From NCBI GenBank assembly GCA_040268355.1, contig JAWRIT010000111.1, forward strand, positions 1-21,623: a stretch of 21,623 nucleotides of DNA, read 5' to 3'. Shown piece after piece: positions 15,096-21,623 of this stretch. The notes beneath the pieces are model-generated. The model was not told where the DNA came from and did not search any database. It was given only the letters and a program-made list of their open reading frames with translations. The DNA is from UBA1367 sp040268355 (GTDB lineage Bacteria; Actinomycetota; Coriobacteriia; Coriobacteriales; Atopobiaceae). The stretch's first letter is position 1, and every line of letters begins with the position of its first letter. Both the position numbers and the translations under genes were made by a program.

Positions 15096-16571
15096 ATGAG
15101 CTTTCCAGAGCATTTTCTGTGGGGTGGAGCGGTCTCGGCTGGTCAGTACGAAGGCGGCTGGGACGAGGGCGGCCGAGGTCCCTGTCGCATGGACTACACC
15201 ACCGGAGGTACGCGAACGAGTCCCCGCCACATGACCTACATCGACGCAGCGGGGTCACCGGTCAAGGCGGGACGCGAGGCGGCGCTTCCCGAAGGTGCAC
15301 GCTGGGCAACGCTTCCCGACTGTCACTATCCCAATCAGCGCGCCGTAGATGGCTACCATCGCATCTTTGAGGACATCGATCTTTTCGCCGAGATGGGCTT
15401 CAACGTATTCCGTATGTCCATCGGCTGGAGTCGCCTGTTCCCCACGGGACTCGAATCCACGCCCAACCGCGAGGGCGTGGAGTACTATCGCCGCGTATTT
15501 GAGTACCTGCGCGAGCGCGGCATTGAGCCACTGGTCACGCTGCTGCATTTCGATACGCCCCTGGAACTGGAGGGGGCTTGCGGGGGTTGGGAGAACCGTA
15601 AGCTTATTGACAGTTTCGTACGCTTTGCAACTACGTGCTTCATCGAGTACAAGGGACTCGTGCGCTGGTGGCTCACCATCAATGAGATCAACAACCTGCT
15701 CTCGCTCATCGACTTTATTGGCGTTCCTGGGGATGCGGGATATCAACTGGCCTACCAGCAGCTGCACCACCAGTTTGTTGCCAGCGCCAAGGCGGTGCAG
15801 ATGGGGCACGCCATAGATGCGGACAACCGTATCGGCTGCATGATAGCAAGCGCTGCCCTGTACCCACACACCTGCGATCCAGCCGACGTCCTCGCGGCCG
15901 AGCACAAGCGCCAGGAGAACGCCTATTACTGCGGTGACGTGCAGGTCTTCGGCGCCTATCCCGTCTTTGCCAAGCGTCTGTGGCAGGAGCACAACGTGCA
16001 AATCGCAATGGCCGAGGGCGACCTTGAGGACCTGGCGCGTGGCACCGTGGACTTCTATAGCTTCAGCTACTATCACTCTGGCGTGGTGACCACCCACGAA
16101 GTGCGCGACGCCGTGAGCGGGAACTTCCAGTCAGGGGCTCGCAATGACTACCTTACCTATTCCGACTGGGGGTGGTCCATGGACCCCACCGGCCTCACTT
16201 GGCAGCTCGAGACCCTCTACGACCGATACAAGGTGCCGCTGATGATCGTGGAGAATGGTCTTGGCGCCTTTGACGAGGTGGTGGAAGAGGATGGCGAACG
16301 GCGCGTTCACGACACGTATCGCATCGACTACCTGCGTGAGCATGTTGCTGCCATGGAGCGTGCGATAGATAGTGGCGTGGACCTCATTGGATATACGCCG
16401 TGGGGCTGCGTTGATCTGGTGAGCATGGGGACCGGCGAGATGCGCAAGCGCTACGGCTTTATCTATGTGGATTTGGATGACGAGGGCAAGGGCACGATGG
16501 ATCGCCTGCGCAAGGATAGCTTCTGGTGGTACCAGCGGCTCATCGCTTCCAACGGCGCAAGTCGAGATTGA
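15096..16571 (+). CDS. GH1 6-phospho-beta-glucosidase
   Basis: Cytoplasmic glycoside hydrolase family 1 enzyme of 491 residues. It would split a beta-disaccharide 6-phosphate delivered by the PTS. The N-terminus FPEHFLWGGAVSAGQYEGG is the family start. Acid/base Glu197 lies in TINEIN and nucleophile Glu386 in IVENGLGAFDEV. The 6-phosphate pocket is visible in DLVSMGTGEMRKRYGFIYVD: Ser443, Lys451 and Tyr453 correspond to the phosphate-binding residues known from LacG/BglA-type enzymes. The GWGC-type non-phospho DNWEW motif is replaced by PWGCVDLVS. The ribosome-binding site GGGAGGG precedes the ATG. Acting on deacetylated chitobiose phosphate would be unusual, since enteric systems use a GH4 enzyme (ChbF) there. 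Confidence 0.93.
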   Translation: MSFPEHFLWGGAVSAGQYEGGWDEGGRGPCRMDYTTGGTRTSPRHMTYIDAAGSPVKAGREAALPEGARWATLPDCHYPNQRAVDGYHRIFEDIDLFAEMGFNVFRMSIGWSRLFPTGLESTPNREGVEYYRRVFEYLRERGIEPLVTLLHFDTPLELEGACGGWENRKLIDSFVRFATTCFIEYKGLVRWWLTINEINNLLSLIDFIGVPGDAGYQLAYQQLHHQFVASAKAVQMGHAIDADNRIGCMIASAALYPHTCDPADVLAAEHKRQENAYYCGDVQVFGAYPVFAKRLWQEHNVQIAMAEGDLEDLARGTVDFYSFSYYHSGVVTTHEVRDAVSGNFQSGARNDYLTYSDWGWSMDPTGLTWQLETLYDRYKVPLMIVENGLGAFDEVVEEDGERRVHDTYRIDYLREHVAAMERAIDSGVDLIGYTPWGCVDLVSMGTGEMRKRYGFIYVDLDDEGKGTMDRLRKDSFWWYQRLIASNGASRD

Positions 16572-16627
16572 CGAACATGCTGGACCACCTGGCCTATCCA
16601 GCAAAGACAGCTTGGAGGGAACAAGCG

Positions 16628-17923
16628 ATGAGCCATCACGAGGGCTTCCTGATTGGTGCCGCAACGGCTGCCTACCAGGTGGAGGGCAATAACAATCACA
16701 ACTCCGACGTGTGGTTCATGGAGAACATGGTCCATGGCGGCTACGGAGAAAAGTCTGGCGATGCCGCCAACCACTACGTCACCTATGCTGACGACATCCG
16801 CCTGATGGCCGAGGCGGGACTCACCGCCTATCGCTTCTCACTTGAGTGGTCGCGTATCGAGCCCGAAGAGGGTGTCTTCGACGAGACTGAGATGGCGCAC
16901 TACCTGGACATGATTCACGTGTGTCGTCGCCATGGGATCGAGCCCGTCGTGACCCTGTTCCACTTCTCGTCGCCCAAATGGCTTATCTCGAAGGGCGGCT
17001 GGGAGGCGGGCTCCACGGTGGCGGATTTCGAGGCCTACGTTCGTTACGTCTGCGAGCACCTGGCCGGTGAGAACCTCCGCTATCTCTGCACCATCAACGA
17101 GGCCAACCTCGGTACGCTCATCGCAGGCTACATTGCCAAGGCCCAGGCTGCCGAGCAGGCTGGTCAGTTGCAGGTCGGCATGGACATCGATGCGATGATG
17201 CAGGAGGAGCGTGACCGCCGAGCCGAGTGCCTGAGGGCCTTCGGCGTGGAGGAGGCAGCCGTCTTTCAGGCGCCACGCACGCCGCACGGCAATCAGATCA
17301 TCATGGAGGCGCACCAGGCTGCGGTGGCCGTCATCCACGAGCTGCTGCCGGGCGTGAAGGCGGGCCTGTCGCTGTCCATCTCCGACTTGCAGGCGCTGCC
17401 TGGTGGCGAAGAGGCGCGAGACCGCGAGTGGGAGAGCGTCTTCCTGCAGTTCGTGCCCGCCATTAAGGACGACGACTTCTTTGGCCTGCAGAGCTACACA
17501 CGCAACGTGTTTGGCCCCGAGGGTGAGATTATGCCAGGCGAGGACGTCGAGCTCACGCAGATGAACTACGAGTACTATCCTGAGGGCCTTGCGCATGTTG
17601 CGGCTGCGGTCCATCAGCATGTGAGGGGAGAGATCCTCGTCACTGAGAGTGGCATTGCCACGGCAGATGACGCTCGGCGCTGCGACTTCATTGATGCCGC
17701 GCTTGCCGGCGTGCGCGAGCAGGTGGAGCAGGGCGTGCCCATCGTAGGCTATCTCTATTGGTCACTCATCGACAACTGGGAGTGGCAGAGTGGCTACTCC
17801 ATGCAGTTTGGGCTGATTGAGCTCGACCGTGCGACCGGCGCCCATACGCCAAAGGCGAGCCTGGCGCATCTGGGGAGTTACGGTCAGCAGTACAGGCAGC
17901 TGAACCGAGGGTGTGGCAACTGA
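16628..17923 (+). CDS. GH1 beta-glycosidase, non-phospho type
   Basis: Second GH1 enzyme, 431 residues, differing in type from its upstream neighbour. Acid/base Glu158 lies in TINEAN and nucleophile Glu340 in LVTESGIA. The C-terminal motif WSLIDNWEWQSGYSMQFGLIELD has Glu385 in the position that binds O4/O6 of an unphosphorylated glycone. The Ser/Lys/Tyr phosphate pocket of the upstream enzyme is absent. It therefore probably cleaves unphosphorylated beta-glucosides, which pairs with the BglK-like kinase rather than the PTS. I chose the ATG at 16628 because GGAGGGA (16614-16620) lies 7 nt upstream and the fold begins at GFLIGAATAAYQVEG. A longer frame from 16526 only reads through the end of the previous gene. 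No signal peptide is seen. Confidence 0.92.
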   Translation: MSHHEGFLIGAATAAYQVEGNNNHNSDVWFMENMVHGGYGEKSGDAANHYVTYADDIRLMAEAGLTAYRFSLEWSRIEPEEGVFDETEMAHYLDMIHVCRRHGIEPVVTLFHFSSPKWLISKGGWEAGSTVADFEAYVRYVCEHLAGENLRYLCTINEANLGTLIAGYIAKAQAAEQAGQLQVGMDIDAMMQEERDRRAECLRAFGVEEAAVFQAPRTPHGNQIIMEAHQAAVAVIHELLPGVKAGLSLSISDLQALPGGEEARDREWESVFLQFVPAIKDDDFFGLQSYTRNVFGPEGEIMPGEDVELTQMNYEYYPEGLAHVAAAVHQHVRGEILVTESGIATADDARRCDFIDAALAGVREQVEQGVPIVGYLYWSLIDNWEWQSGYSMQFGLIELDRATGAHTPKASLAHLGSYGQQYRQLNRGCGN

Positions 17924-18356
17924 CCGCCTTCCTGTCGTCGCGCCGTGGCGACTTCGGGCCTGTGCTTGCGTGATCACCGCATCTGCGATAGGAACCCTAC
18001 CGCAAGACGCTCGCTCAGAGTGCCCACACTGGCATGTAAAGCGTCCGGGCGTCGAGCGCGCCTATGCGCTCCTTCATGCACACGACGAGGCCGCATCCAC
18101 GCTGCGAACTCGCGCTCGGCCTCGCGTCGGATGCACTCCATGGCGCACCTCTCGTTTCCTGCGGTTGCGGCTAATTTTACATCTAATGAAAGATTAGCCG
18201 CAACTTCAGTGCCATGCGTCGTTTTCTTGCTTGTAGTCGACCACGCCATTGAGCATGCGGAACAGGATGCACAGGACGCCAAGCTCCGACAGCCCGTCGC
18301 CCAGCATCATCAGGAATTGTATGCCTCATCTACCACACAAGAGAAGATGGTGCTTC
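17924..18356. other. Gene-poor gap with relic minus-strand frames
   Basis: About 430 bp lack an intact gene. On the minus strand a frame ending near 18208 reads MMLGDGLSELGVLCILFR then MLNGVVDYKQENDAWH, which looks like the end of a helical membrane-type protein, but it is cut by a stop just upstream. Left of the palindrome at 18164-18204 an ATG at 18143 begins MECIRREAEREFAAWMRP. It appears frameshifted, because a neighbouring frame continues MKERIGALDARTLYMPVWAL. I do not recognise either. They look like remnants of decayed genes read leftward. Confidence 0.4.
18164..18204. promoter_or_regulatory. 12-bp perfect inverted repeat, operator-like
   Basis: GTTGCGGCTAAT (18164-18175) and ATTAGCCGCAAC (18193-18204) are perfect 12-bp arms around a 17-nt AT-rich spacer, with a further CTAAT inside. 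No T-run follows on either strand, so it is unlikely to be a terminator. On the minus strand TTGCGG, an 18-bp spacer and TAAAAT could form a promoter reading into the broken frame at 18143. It may be an orphaned operator of a lost regulator gene. Confidence 0.5.
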
Positions 18357-18387
18357 AAAAGTGAGGACCCCTTCCGGAGCCCTCACT
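18357..18387 (-). terminator. Rho-independent terminator after the Ltp-domain gene
   Basis: Read on the minus strand, AGTGAGG pairs with CCTCACT (7 bp). Inner CTCC/GGGG pairing extends the stem around a GGAA loop, and TTTT follows directly. It lies about 36 bp after the stop of the Ltp-domain gene and ends that transcript. Confidence 0.75.
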
Positions 18388-18423
18388 AGTTGTAGACGAG
18401 TGCACACGGCAAGGTCGCCAACG

Positions 18424-19452
18424 TTACAGCCCGACTTGATCGGCCGCGTACGCTGCCTGCTCCTTGGTAAAGAGTTCATAGGTCACTAGCCAGTCAATGA
18501 GACCAGACCTTGAGTACCCCTGGTACCTCATCATATCTTTTGCCTTGTCCGCAGCTTGCTGATTCCAATCAGCGCCGCAGTGATCTGCTGCGAACCTCGC
18601 CTCATCTTTAGTGAATCCCTCATACTCAACGAGTTCCTCTATGAGCCCGTCGTGCGACAAATGCATGGAGCGAAGCCCCTGCATTGCCTGCCTGTTGGCG
18701 TTAGCCTGTGAAGTGGACACCTCAATCGTATATTCCCGCGAGTCGAGCTTCTCGCCGCACATGGTGCAGCATTGGATCTTAGTGCCAGGTTGAATCTCGC
18801 CATACATTGACAGGCTCACGTCTTCTGCAACCTGCCAATCTCCGGGAGCATGTTCGACCTTGGGCATCTTCTCCGTCACCGCTTGCTGGCACCTGGTGCA
18901 CGTGCCGTGCCGTTTGCCCGCCTCCGTACAAGTGGGCTCTTTATCGACAGTCCATGACGCCACGTCATGTCCCAGCGCCTTGCCTTGGGCCTCTCCGCAG
19001 CGTGAGCAGGTCTTGGGCTCTGTGCAGGTGGCATCCTCCCAATCGTGGCCGAGAGCGTCACCCTCGGTCTCACCACAGCGAGCACAGGTCTTTGGAGCAG
19101 TGCACGTCGGGGCCTTCCAGTCGTGCCCAAGCGCCACCCCTCTTGTCTTCCGGCAGATAGCGCACCTTTCGGGTTCTGTGCACGTTGCAGGTACCCAGTT
19201 GTGGTGCAGGAGCACATAACCAGAAAGAACGATCGCTGCAATAGCGACAATCGCCAAAGCGATTCCAATGGCCTTCCTGTTGGGCGACGTGTTGTTCGAG
19301 TCAGGATGTACGTCACTTGTCTGGTTAACCTGTTTGGGTGCTTCAGTGGCGTCATCATCGGCTACAGCCGAATCGTTGGTGTTCGTGCGACCTGAGTCGC
19401 ACTCCGCCAACCCAGCAGCTTCGGGGTCTTTAAATTCAGAAATGTCTGACAT
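18424..19452 (-). CDS. Membrane-anchored surface protein with cysteine-rich repeats and two Ltp domains
   Basis: Predicted surface protein of 342 residues. Residues 1-60 are acidic and disordered; 61-83 form one membrane helix (AIGIALAIVAIAAIVLSGYV), placing the rest outside. Residues 86-163 are three exact 26-residue repeats of the form W-x3-TCT-x-P-x2-C-x2-C ending ALGHD, a type common in surface proteins of gut Gram-positives. Two more cysteine clusters follow (C175/C185/C188; C228/C229/C232). Residues about 246-293 and 298-342 are two copies of the Ltp (host cell surface-exposed lipoprotein) domain: GLIEELVEYEGFTKDEARFAADH and GLIDWLVTYELFTKEQAAYAADQ. Ltp of Streptococcus phage TP-J34 blocks phage DNA entry, but many chromosomal relatives have no known role. 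I chose the ATG at 19452 because GAGGAGG lies 6 nt upstream. The gene follows a lipoprotein gene. Confidence 0.85.
   Translation of the reverse strand: MSDISEFKDPEAAGLAECDSGRTNTNDSAVADDDATEAPKQVNQTSDVHPDSNNTSPNRKAIGIALAIVAIAAIVLSGYVLLHHNWVPATCTEPERCAICRKTRGVALGHDWKAPTCTAPKTCARCGETEGDALGHDWEDATCTEPKTCSRCGEAQGKALGHDVASWTVDKEPTCTEAGKRHGTCTRCQQAVTEKMPKVEHAPGDWQVAEDVSLSMYGEIQPGTKIQCCTMCGEKLDSREYTIEVSTSQANANRQAMQGLRSMHLSHDGLIEELVEYEGFTKDEARFAADHCGADWNQQAADKAKDMMRYQGYSRSGLIDWLVTYELFTKEQAAYAADQVGL
18964..19197 (-). repeat. Three 78-bp tandem coding repeats (26 residues each)
   Basis: Three consecutive 78-bp units within the Ltp-domain gene encode W-x3-TCT-x-P-x2-C-x2-C-x-n-ALGHD repeats. The tryptophans are at residues 86, 112 and 138, and the first cysteines at 91, 117 and 143, giving an exact 26-residue period. 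The DNA units are similar but not identical. Such arrays can change copy number between strains. Confidence 0.8.
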
Positions 19453-19485
19453 GCAACTCCTCCTCAAGGTACGTCCCAGTTGCAA

Positions 19486-19518
19486 GCTGCCGTCTGGCCA
19501 CATGGATCAGACGGCAGC
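19486..19518 (-). promoter_or_regulatory. 11-bp perfect hairpin in the leader of the Ltp-domain gene
   Basis: GCTGCCGTCTG (19486-19496) and CAGACGGCAGC (19508-19518) form a perfect 11-bp stem with an 11-nt loop, between the lipoprotein stop and the Ltp-domain start. No T-run follows, so it is more likely an mRNA processing, stabilising or attenuating structure than a full terminator. Confidence 0.5.
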
Positions 19519-19538
19519 CAAGGGAGTGTCAAGGCTGT

Positions 19539-20390
19539 CTAAGCGGCAGGAATCTCAAGGACAACATCGTCAAACTCGACGGTGTAGTCCTCGCTGTAGA
19601 CGTTAGGAATCCTGATTTCGAACGCTTTGCCAGCCTCCATGGCGGGGAACACGACCACTCCTGAGGTGGAAGCTCCCGAGCGTAGGTCAGAGCTCAGTGT
19701 GGGATAGTGCTCGGGATCCTCGTAGACGCCCTGGTTGCCCGAATCCATATCAATCTGTCGACCATTGGAGATGATGCAGATGGAATAGGCGCCATAACCT
19801 ATGCTCTCGGGAGTCGGATTGTCGATGGTGAGGTAGACACGGGTCTCGGCGTCGGCATATTCAATCTTGTCACACGTGAAGACGACATCATTCTGCGTGA
19901 CGGAAACAGCAGGCTCGATGGTCGAGGTGGCAGGTACGACTGTTTCCATATAGGAAGACCTGGTGATGGTCGCGTTGGTGATGAGCGGGAGCGACAACTT
20001 TCCGCCCACCATGTTTTCGCCTTCGAAGGTGCCGCTGACCATACCGTCGACAAAGATGTAATCACCATCAGAGAACGACTCGGATGTTGTGCTGCGGACA
20101 ACGTAGGTGCGGTCATATGTGACGATGTCGTAGTACGCCTGCAAGGTGGTCTCATCACCATCCCTCTCGGAGGCGCCCAGCGCCTTGCCGGGGAGCTTAA
20201 CCCACTTACCCTTGAACTTGTCAGGGTTCGTAAAGAGCGCGTCGAAATCACTCTCTTCAATATACTCGGGCTCTGCGTTGTCCTGAGCGACATCGCTGCT
20301 GCTTGCGCCACCACAGGCGGAAAAGGCAAAGGTGGTCAGCATGCCAACTGAACCAATGAGGAACTGACGACGGTCAAGTGAAAGGCTCAC
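19539..20390 (-). CDS. Tat-type secreted lipoprotein of unknown function
   Basis: Surface lipoprotein precursor of 283 residues. The N-terminus SLDRRQFLIGSVGML carries a twin-arginine (Tat) motif, Arg7-Arg8, followed by a hydrophobic stretch and a lipobox ending in FSAC, so Cys26 would be lipidated. Residues about 45-140 (FDALFTNPDKFKGKWVKLPG to DYIFVDGMVSGTFEGENMVGG) look like an OB-like beta-barrel domain. Residues about 165-283, with VYLTIDNPTPESIGYGAYSICI and SGVVVFPAMEAGKAFEIRIP, resemble the immunoglobulin-like DUF4352-type fold. The start is GTG with a GGGGGGA ribosome-binding site about 8 nt upstream. It lies 86 bp before the Ltp-domain gene on the same strand and may be cotranscribed. 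Function is unknown. Confidence 0.8.
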   Translation of the reverse strand: MSLSLDRRQFLIGSVGMLTTFAFSACGGASSSDVAQDNAEPEYIEESDFDALFTNPDKFKGKWVKLPGKALGASERDGDETTLQAYYDIVTYDRTYVVRSTTSESFSDGDYIFVDGMVSGTFEGENMVGGKLSLPLITNATITRSSYMETVVPATSTIEPAVSVTQNDVVFTCDKIEYADAETRVYLTIDNPTPESIGYGAYSICIISNGRQIDMDSGNQGVYEDPEHYPTLSSDLRSGASTSGVVVFPAMEAGKAFEIRIPNVYSEDYTVEFDDVVLEIPAA

Positions 20391-20640
20391 GGTAAATCCC
20401 CCCTACAAGTTTTGAAAGCAAAAAAGCAGTCCAAGGATACTGGAACGAGATCAAATATGTGAGATATAAAATTGATTTATATGTGAGCGAGCAAACTGTG
20501 CGGCGAAGGGCAAGTTCGGGCCTCACGGTCCACCCGCTCACTGTGGCGAGGTTGGCGGCGAACAAGAAGGACCCAGCCATGCGTATCATGCATTCTCGCA
20601 ACGCATGCGTCGCATTGTACAAGCAGGAGCACGACACTTA
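20391..20640. other. Divergent control region between the lipoprotein and the reductase
   Basis: No gene is seen. The direct repeat ATATGTGAG (20455-20463 and 20479-20487, 24-bp spacing) brackets an AT-rich block (ATATAAAATTGATTT). A 10-bp palindrome ACGCATGCGT sits at 20601-20610. These are probable regulator sites, but I see no single convincing promoter for either gene. Confidence 0.45.
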
Positions 20641-20654
20641 CTCTAGTACTAGAG
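20641..20654. promoter_or_regulatory. 14-bp perfect palindrome before the aldo/keto reductase
   Basis: CTCTAGTACTAGAG (20641-20654) is a perfect palindrome about 55 bp before the reductase start, followed by a small GCTCC/GGAGC hairpin. Its length and CTAGTACTAG centre resemble operators bound by MerR-family regulators, which often control reductases. No MerR gene is in the window, so the assignment is tentative. Confidence 0.4.
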
Positions 20655-20709
20655 GCTCCCAAGGAGCTAAATTGAATGGCAATACATGTCTGCAAGGGGA
20701 GGAAGGGCT

Positions 20710-21558
20710 ATGGAATACACGAAGCTTTCCAACGGTCTTGAGATGCCCATGCTGGGCTATGGCGTATTTCAGATCGACGACGAGGGTGCGGAGCACTGCG
20801 TGGCCGACGCCTTGGCAGAAGGCTACCGCTTGATCGACACCGCCCAATCCTATGGCAACGAGCGCGGCGTGGGCGCGGCCATCGCTGCAAGCGATGTGCC
20901 TCGCGAGGACATCTTCCTGGTCAGCAAGGTGTGGGTAACCAACTACGGCGACGGCACGACCTACGACTCGATCAAGGGCTCGCTCGAGCTTCTGGGCACC
21001 GACTACCTGGACCTCATGCTTCTTCACCAGCCCTACGGCGACACCTACGGTGCCTGGCGGGACATGGAGCGGGCCTACGAGGAGGGCCTGGTCAAGGCCA
21101 TTGGCGTCTCCAACTTCGACCCCATCCGCCTCATCGACATCTGCGCCTTCTCAAAGGTCAAGCCCATGGTCAACCAGGTGGAGACCCACGTCTTCTGGCA
21201 GCAGGGGCCGGCTCATGAGGTCATGCAGAAGCTGGGTGTGGCACACATGGCCTGGGGTCCCTTCGCCGAGGGGAAGAACGAGTTCTTCACCAACCCCGAG
21301 CTCGCCGCCATCGGCCAGAAACACGGCAAGGGCGTGGGCCAGGTGGCGCTGCGCTACCTCATGGACCAAGGCGTCATCGTGATTCCCAAGTCCGTGCGCC
21401 GCGAGCGCATGGCCCAGAACATCGACGTCTTCGACTTCGAGCTCACCGATGACGACCGTGCGCAGATCACCGAGCTTGACGGCGGCGTCTCCCTCATCCT
21501 CGACCACACCAACCCCGACACGGTGAGCTGGCTGTTGGACTACATCAAGTCCAAGTAA
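20710..21558 (+). CDS. Aldo/keto reductase
   Basis: Cytoplasmic NADPH-dependent carbonyl reductase of 282 residues (AKR superfamily, (beta/alpha)8 barrel). The catalytic tetrad is visible: Asp43 and Tyr48 in LIDTAQSYGNE, Lys73 in LVSKVWV and His106 in LMLLHQPYG. The cofactor motif IPKSVRRERM near 225-234 carries Lys227, Ser228 and Arg230/Arg233, indicating NADP preference. GLVKAIGVSNF near 126-136 and NQVETHVFWQQ are the standard AKR signatures. The substrate is not predictable; relatives reduce methylglyoxal and other small aldehydes or keto compounds. I chose the ATG at 20710 because GGGGAGGA lies just upstream. An earlier in-frame ATG at 20686 would place that ribosome-binding site inside the coding sequence. 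Confidence 0.92.
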   Translation: MEYTKLSNGLEMPMLGYGVFQIDDEGAEHCVADALAEGYRLIDTAQSYGNERGVGAAIAASDVPREDIFLVSKVWVTNYGDGTTYDSIKGSLELLGTDYLDLMLLHQPYGDTYGAWRDMERAYEEGLVKAIGVSNFDPIRLIDICAFSKVKPMVNQVETHVFWQQGPAHEVMQKLGVAHMAWGPFAEGKNEFFTNPELAAIGQKHGKGVGQVALRYLMDQGVIVIPKSVRRERMAQNIDVFDFELTDDDRAQITELDGGVSLILDHTNPDTVSWLLDYIKSK

Positions 21559-21623
21559 GGAGAATCTTCAGGTCCTACCACATAGAAGCTGGCGGTGGCG
21601 GCCAGGTTGGCGATGGGCACGGC
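21540..21623 (-). CDS. Possible C-terminal end of a gene entering from the right
   Basis: A minus-strand frame without stops runs from the window edge to a TAG at 21540, giving 27 residues (AVPIANLAATASFYVVGP and on). Its first 13 codons are strongly GC-rich at the third position, as in real genes here. It would converge on the reductase and overlap its last 19 bp. Too little is visible to name it, and it may be chance. Confidence 0.3.
   Translation of the reverse strand, partial: AVPIANLAATASFYVVGPEDSPYLDLM

Noticed and set aside
16526..16627. N-terminal extension of the second GH1 enzyme
   Set aside because: The extension reads through the 3' end of the first GH1 gene, and a good ribosome-binding site precedes the ATG at 16628.
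1..21623. CRISPR arrays, tRNA/rRNA genes, insertion sequences, integrases
   Set aside because: No regularly spaced repeats with unique spacers, no tRNA or rRNA-like stretches and no transposase or integrase motifs were seen.

Overview
The window is GC-rich, densely packed and AT-rich only around promoters. The mix of gene types (BglG-type PTS regulators, several PTS permeases, GH1 enzymes, ROK and AEC proteins, Ltp-domain surface proteins) suggests a fermentative, saccharolytic high-GC Gram-positive. My best guess is class Coriobacteriia, Olsenella/Atopobium-like. That assignment rests on gene content and composition only, with no marker gene.

Layout: (1) 1-3908, minus strand: a fructose-family PTS operon, regulator (PRD/IIB/IIA) then IIA, IIB and IIC, the PTS genes overlapping by 4 nt. 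(2) 4219-4909, plus strand: a Phd/YefM-RelE toxin-antitoxin pair with its own sigma70-like promoter and a palindrome on the -35. (3) 5260-9492, plus strand: a TetR repressor and two half-size ABC exporter-type proteins overlapping by 4 nt. A perfect inverted repeat lies just downstream of the promoter, and the block uses many ATA codons unlike its neighbours, which suggests transfer. (4) 9632-11550, minus strand: a ROK sugar kinase and an AEC permease. (5) 11963-17923, plus strand: an RpiR regulator followed by a Lac-family PTS IIC, a ChbG/YdjC deacetylase and two GH1 glycosidases, one of the 6-phospho type and one not. (6) 18357-20390, minus strand: a Tat/lipobox lipoprotein and a membrane protein with cysteine-rich surface repeats and two Ltp domains. 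(7) 20710-21558, plus strand: an aldo/keto reductase, then the end of a possible converging gene at the right edge.

The most coherent system is regions 4 and 5 read together. The RpiR/SIS regulator probably senses a phosphosugar and sits between two divergent units. The IIC would import a beta-linked disaccharide as its 6-phosphate, ChbG would remove an N-acetyl group, and the 6-phospho-beta-glycosidase would split the product. The second GH1 and the BglK-like ROK kinase look like a parallel non-PTS route. No Lac-type IIA or IIB is present, so the IIC depends on partners encoded elsewhere. The substrate (a chitobiose-like or other N-acetylated beta-glycoside) is an inference.

The other notable items are the cysteine-repeat/Ltp surface protein, several sharply defined palindromes and direct repeats at regulatory positions, and gene relics in the 17924-18423 gap.
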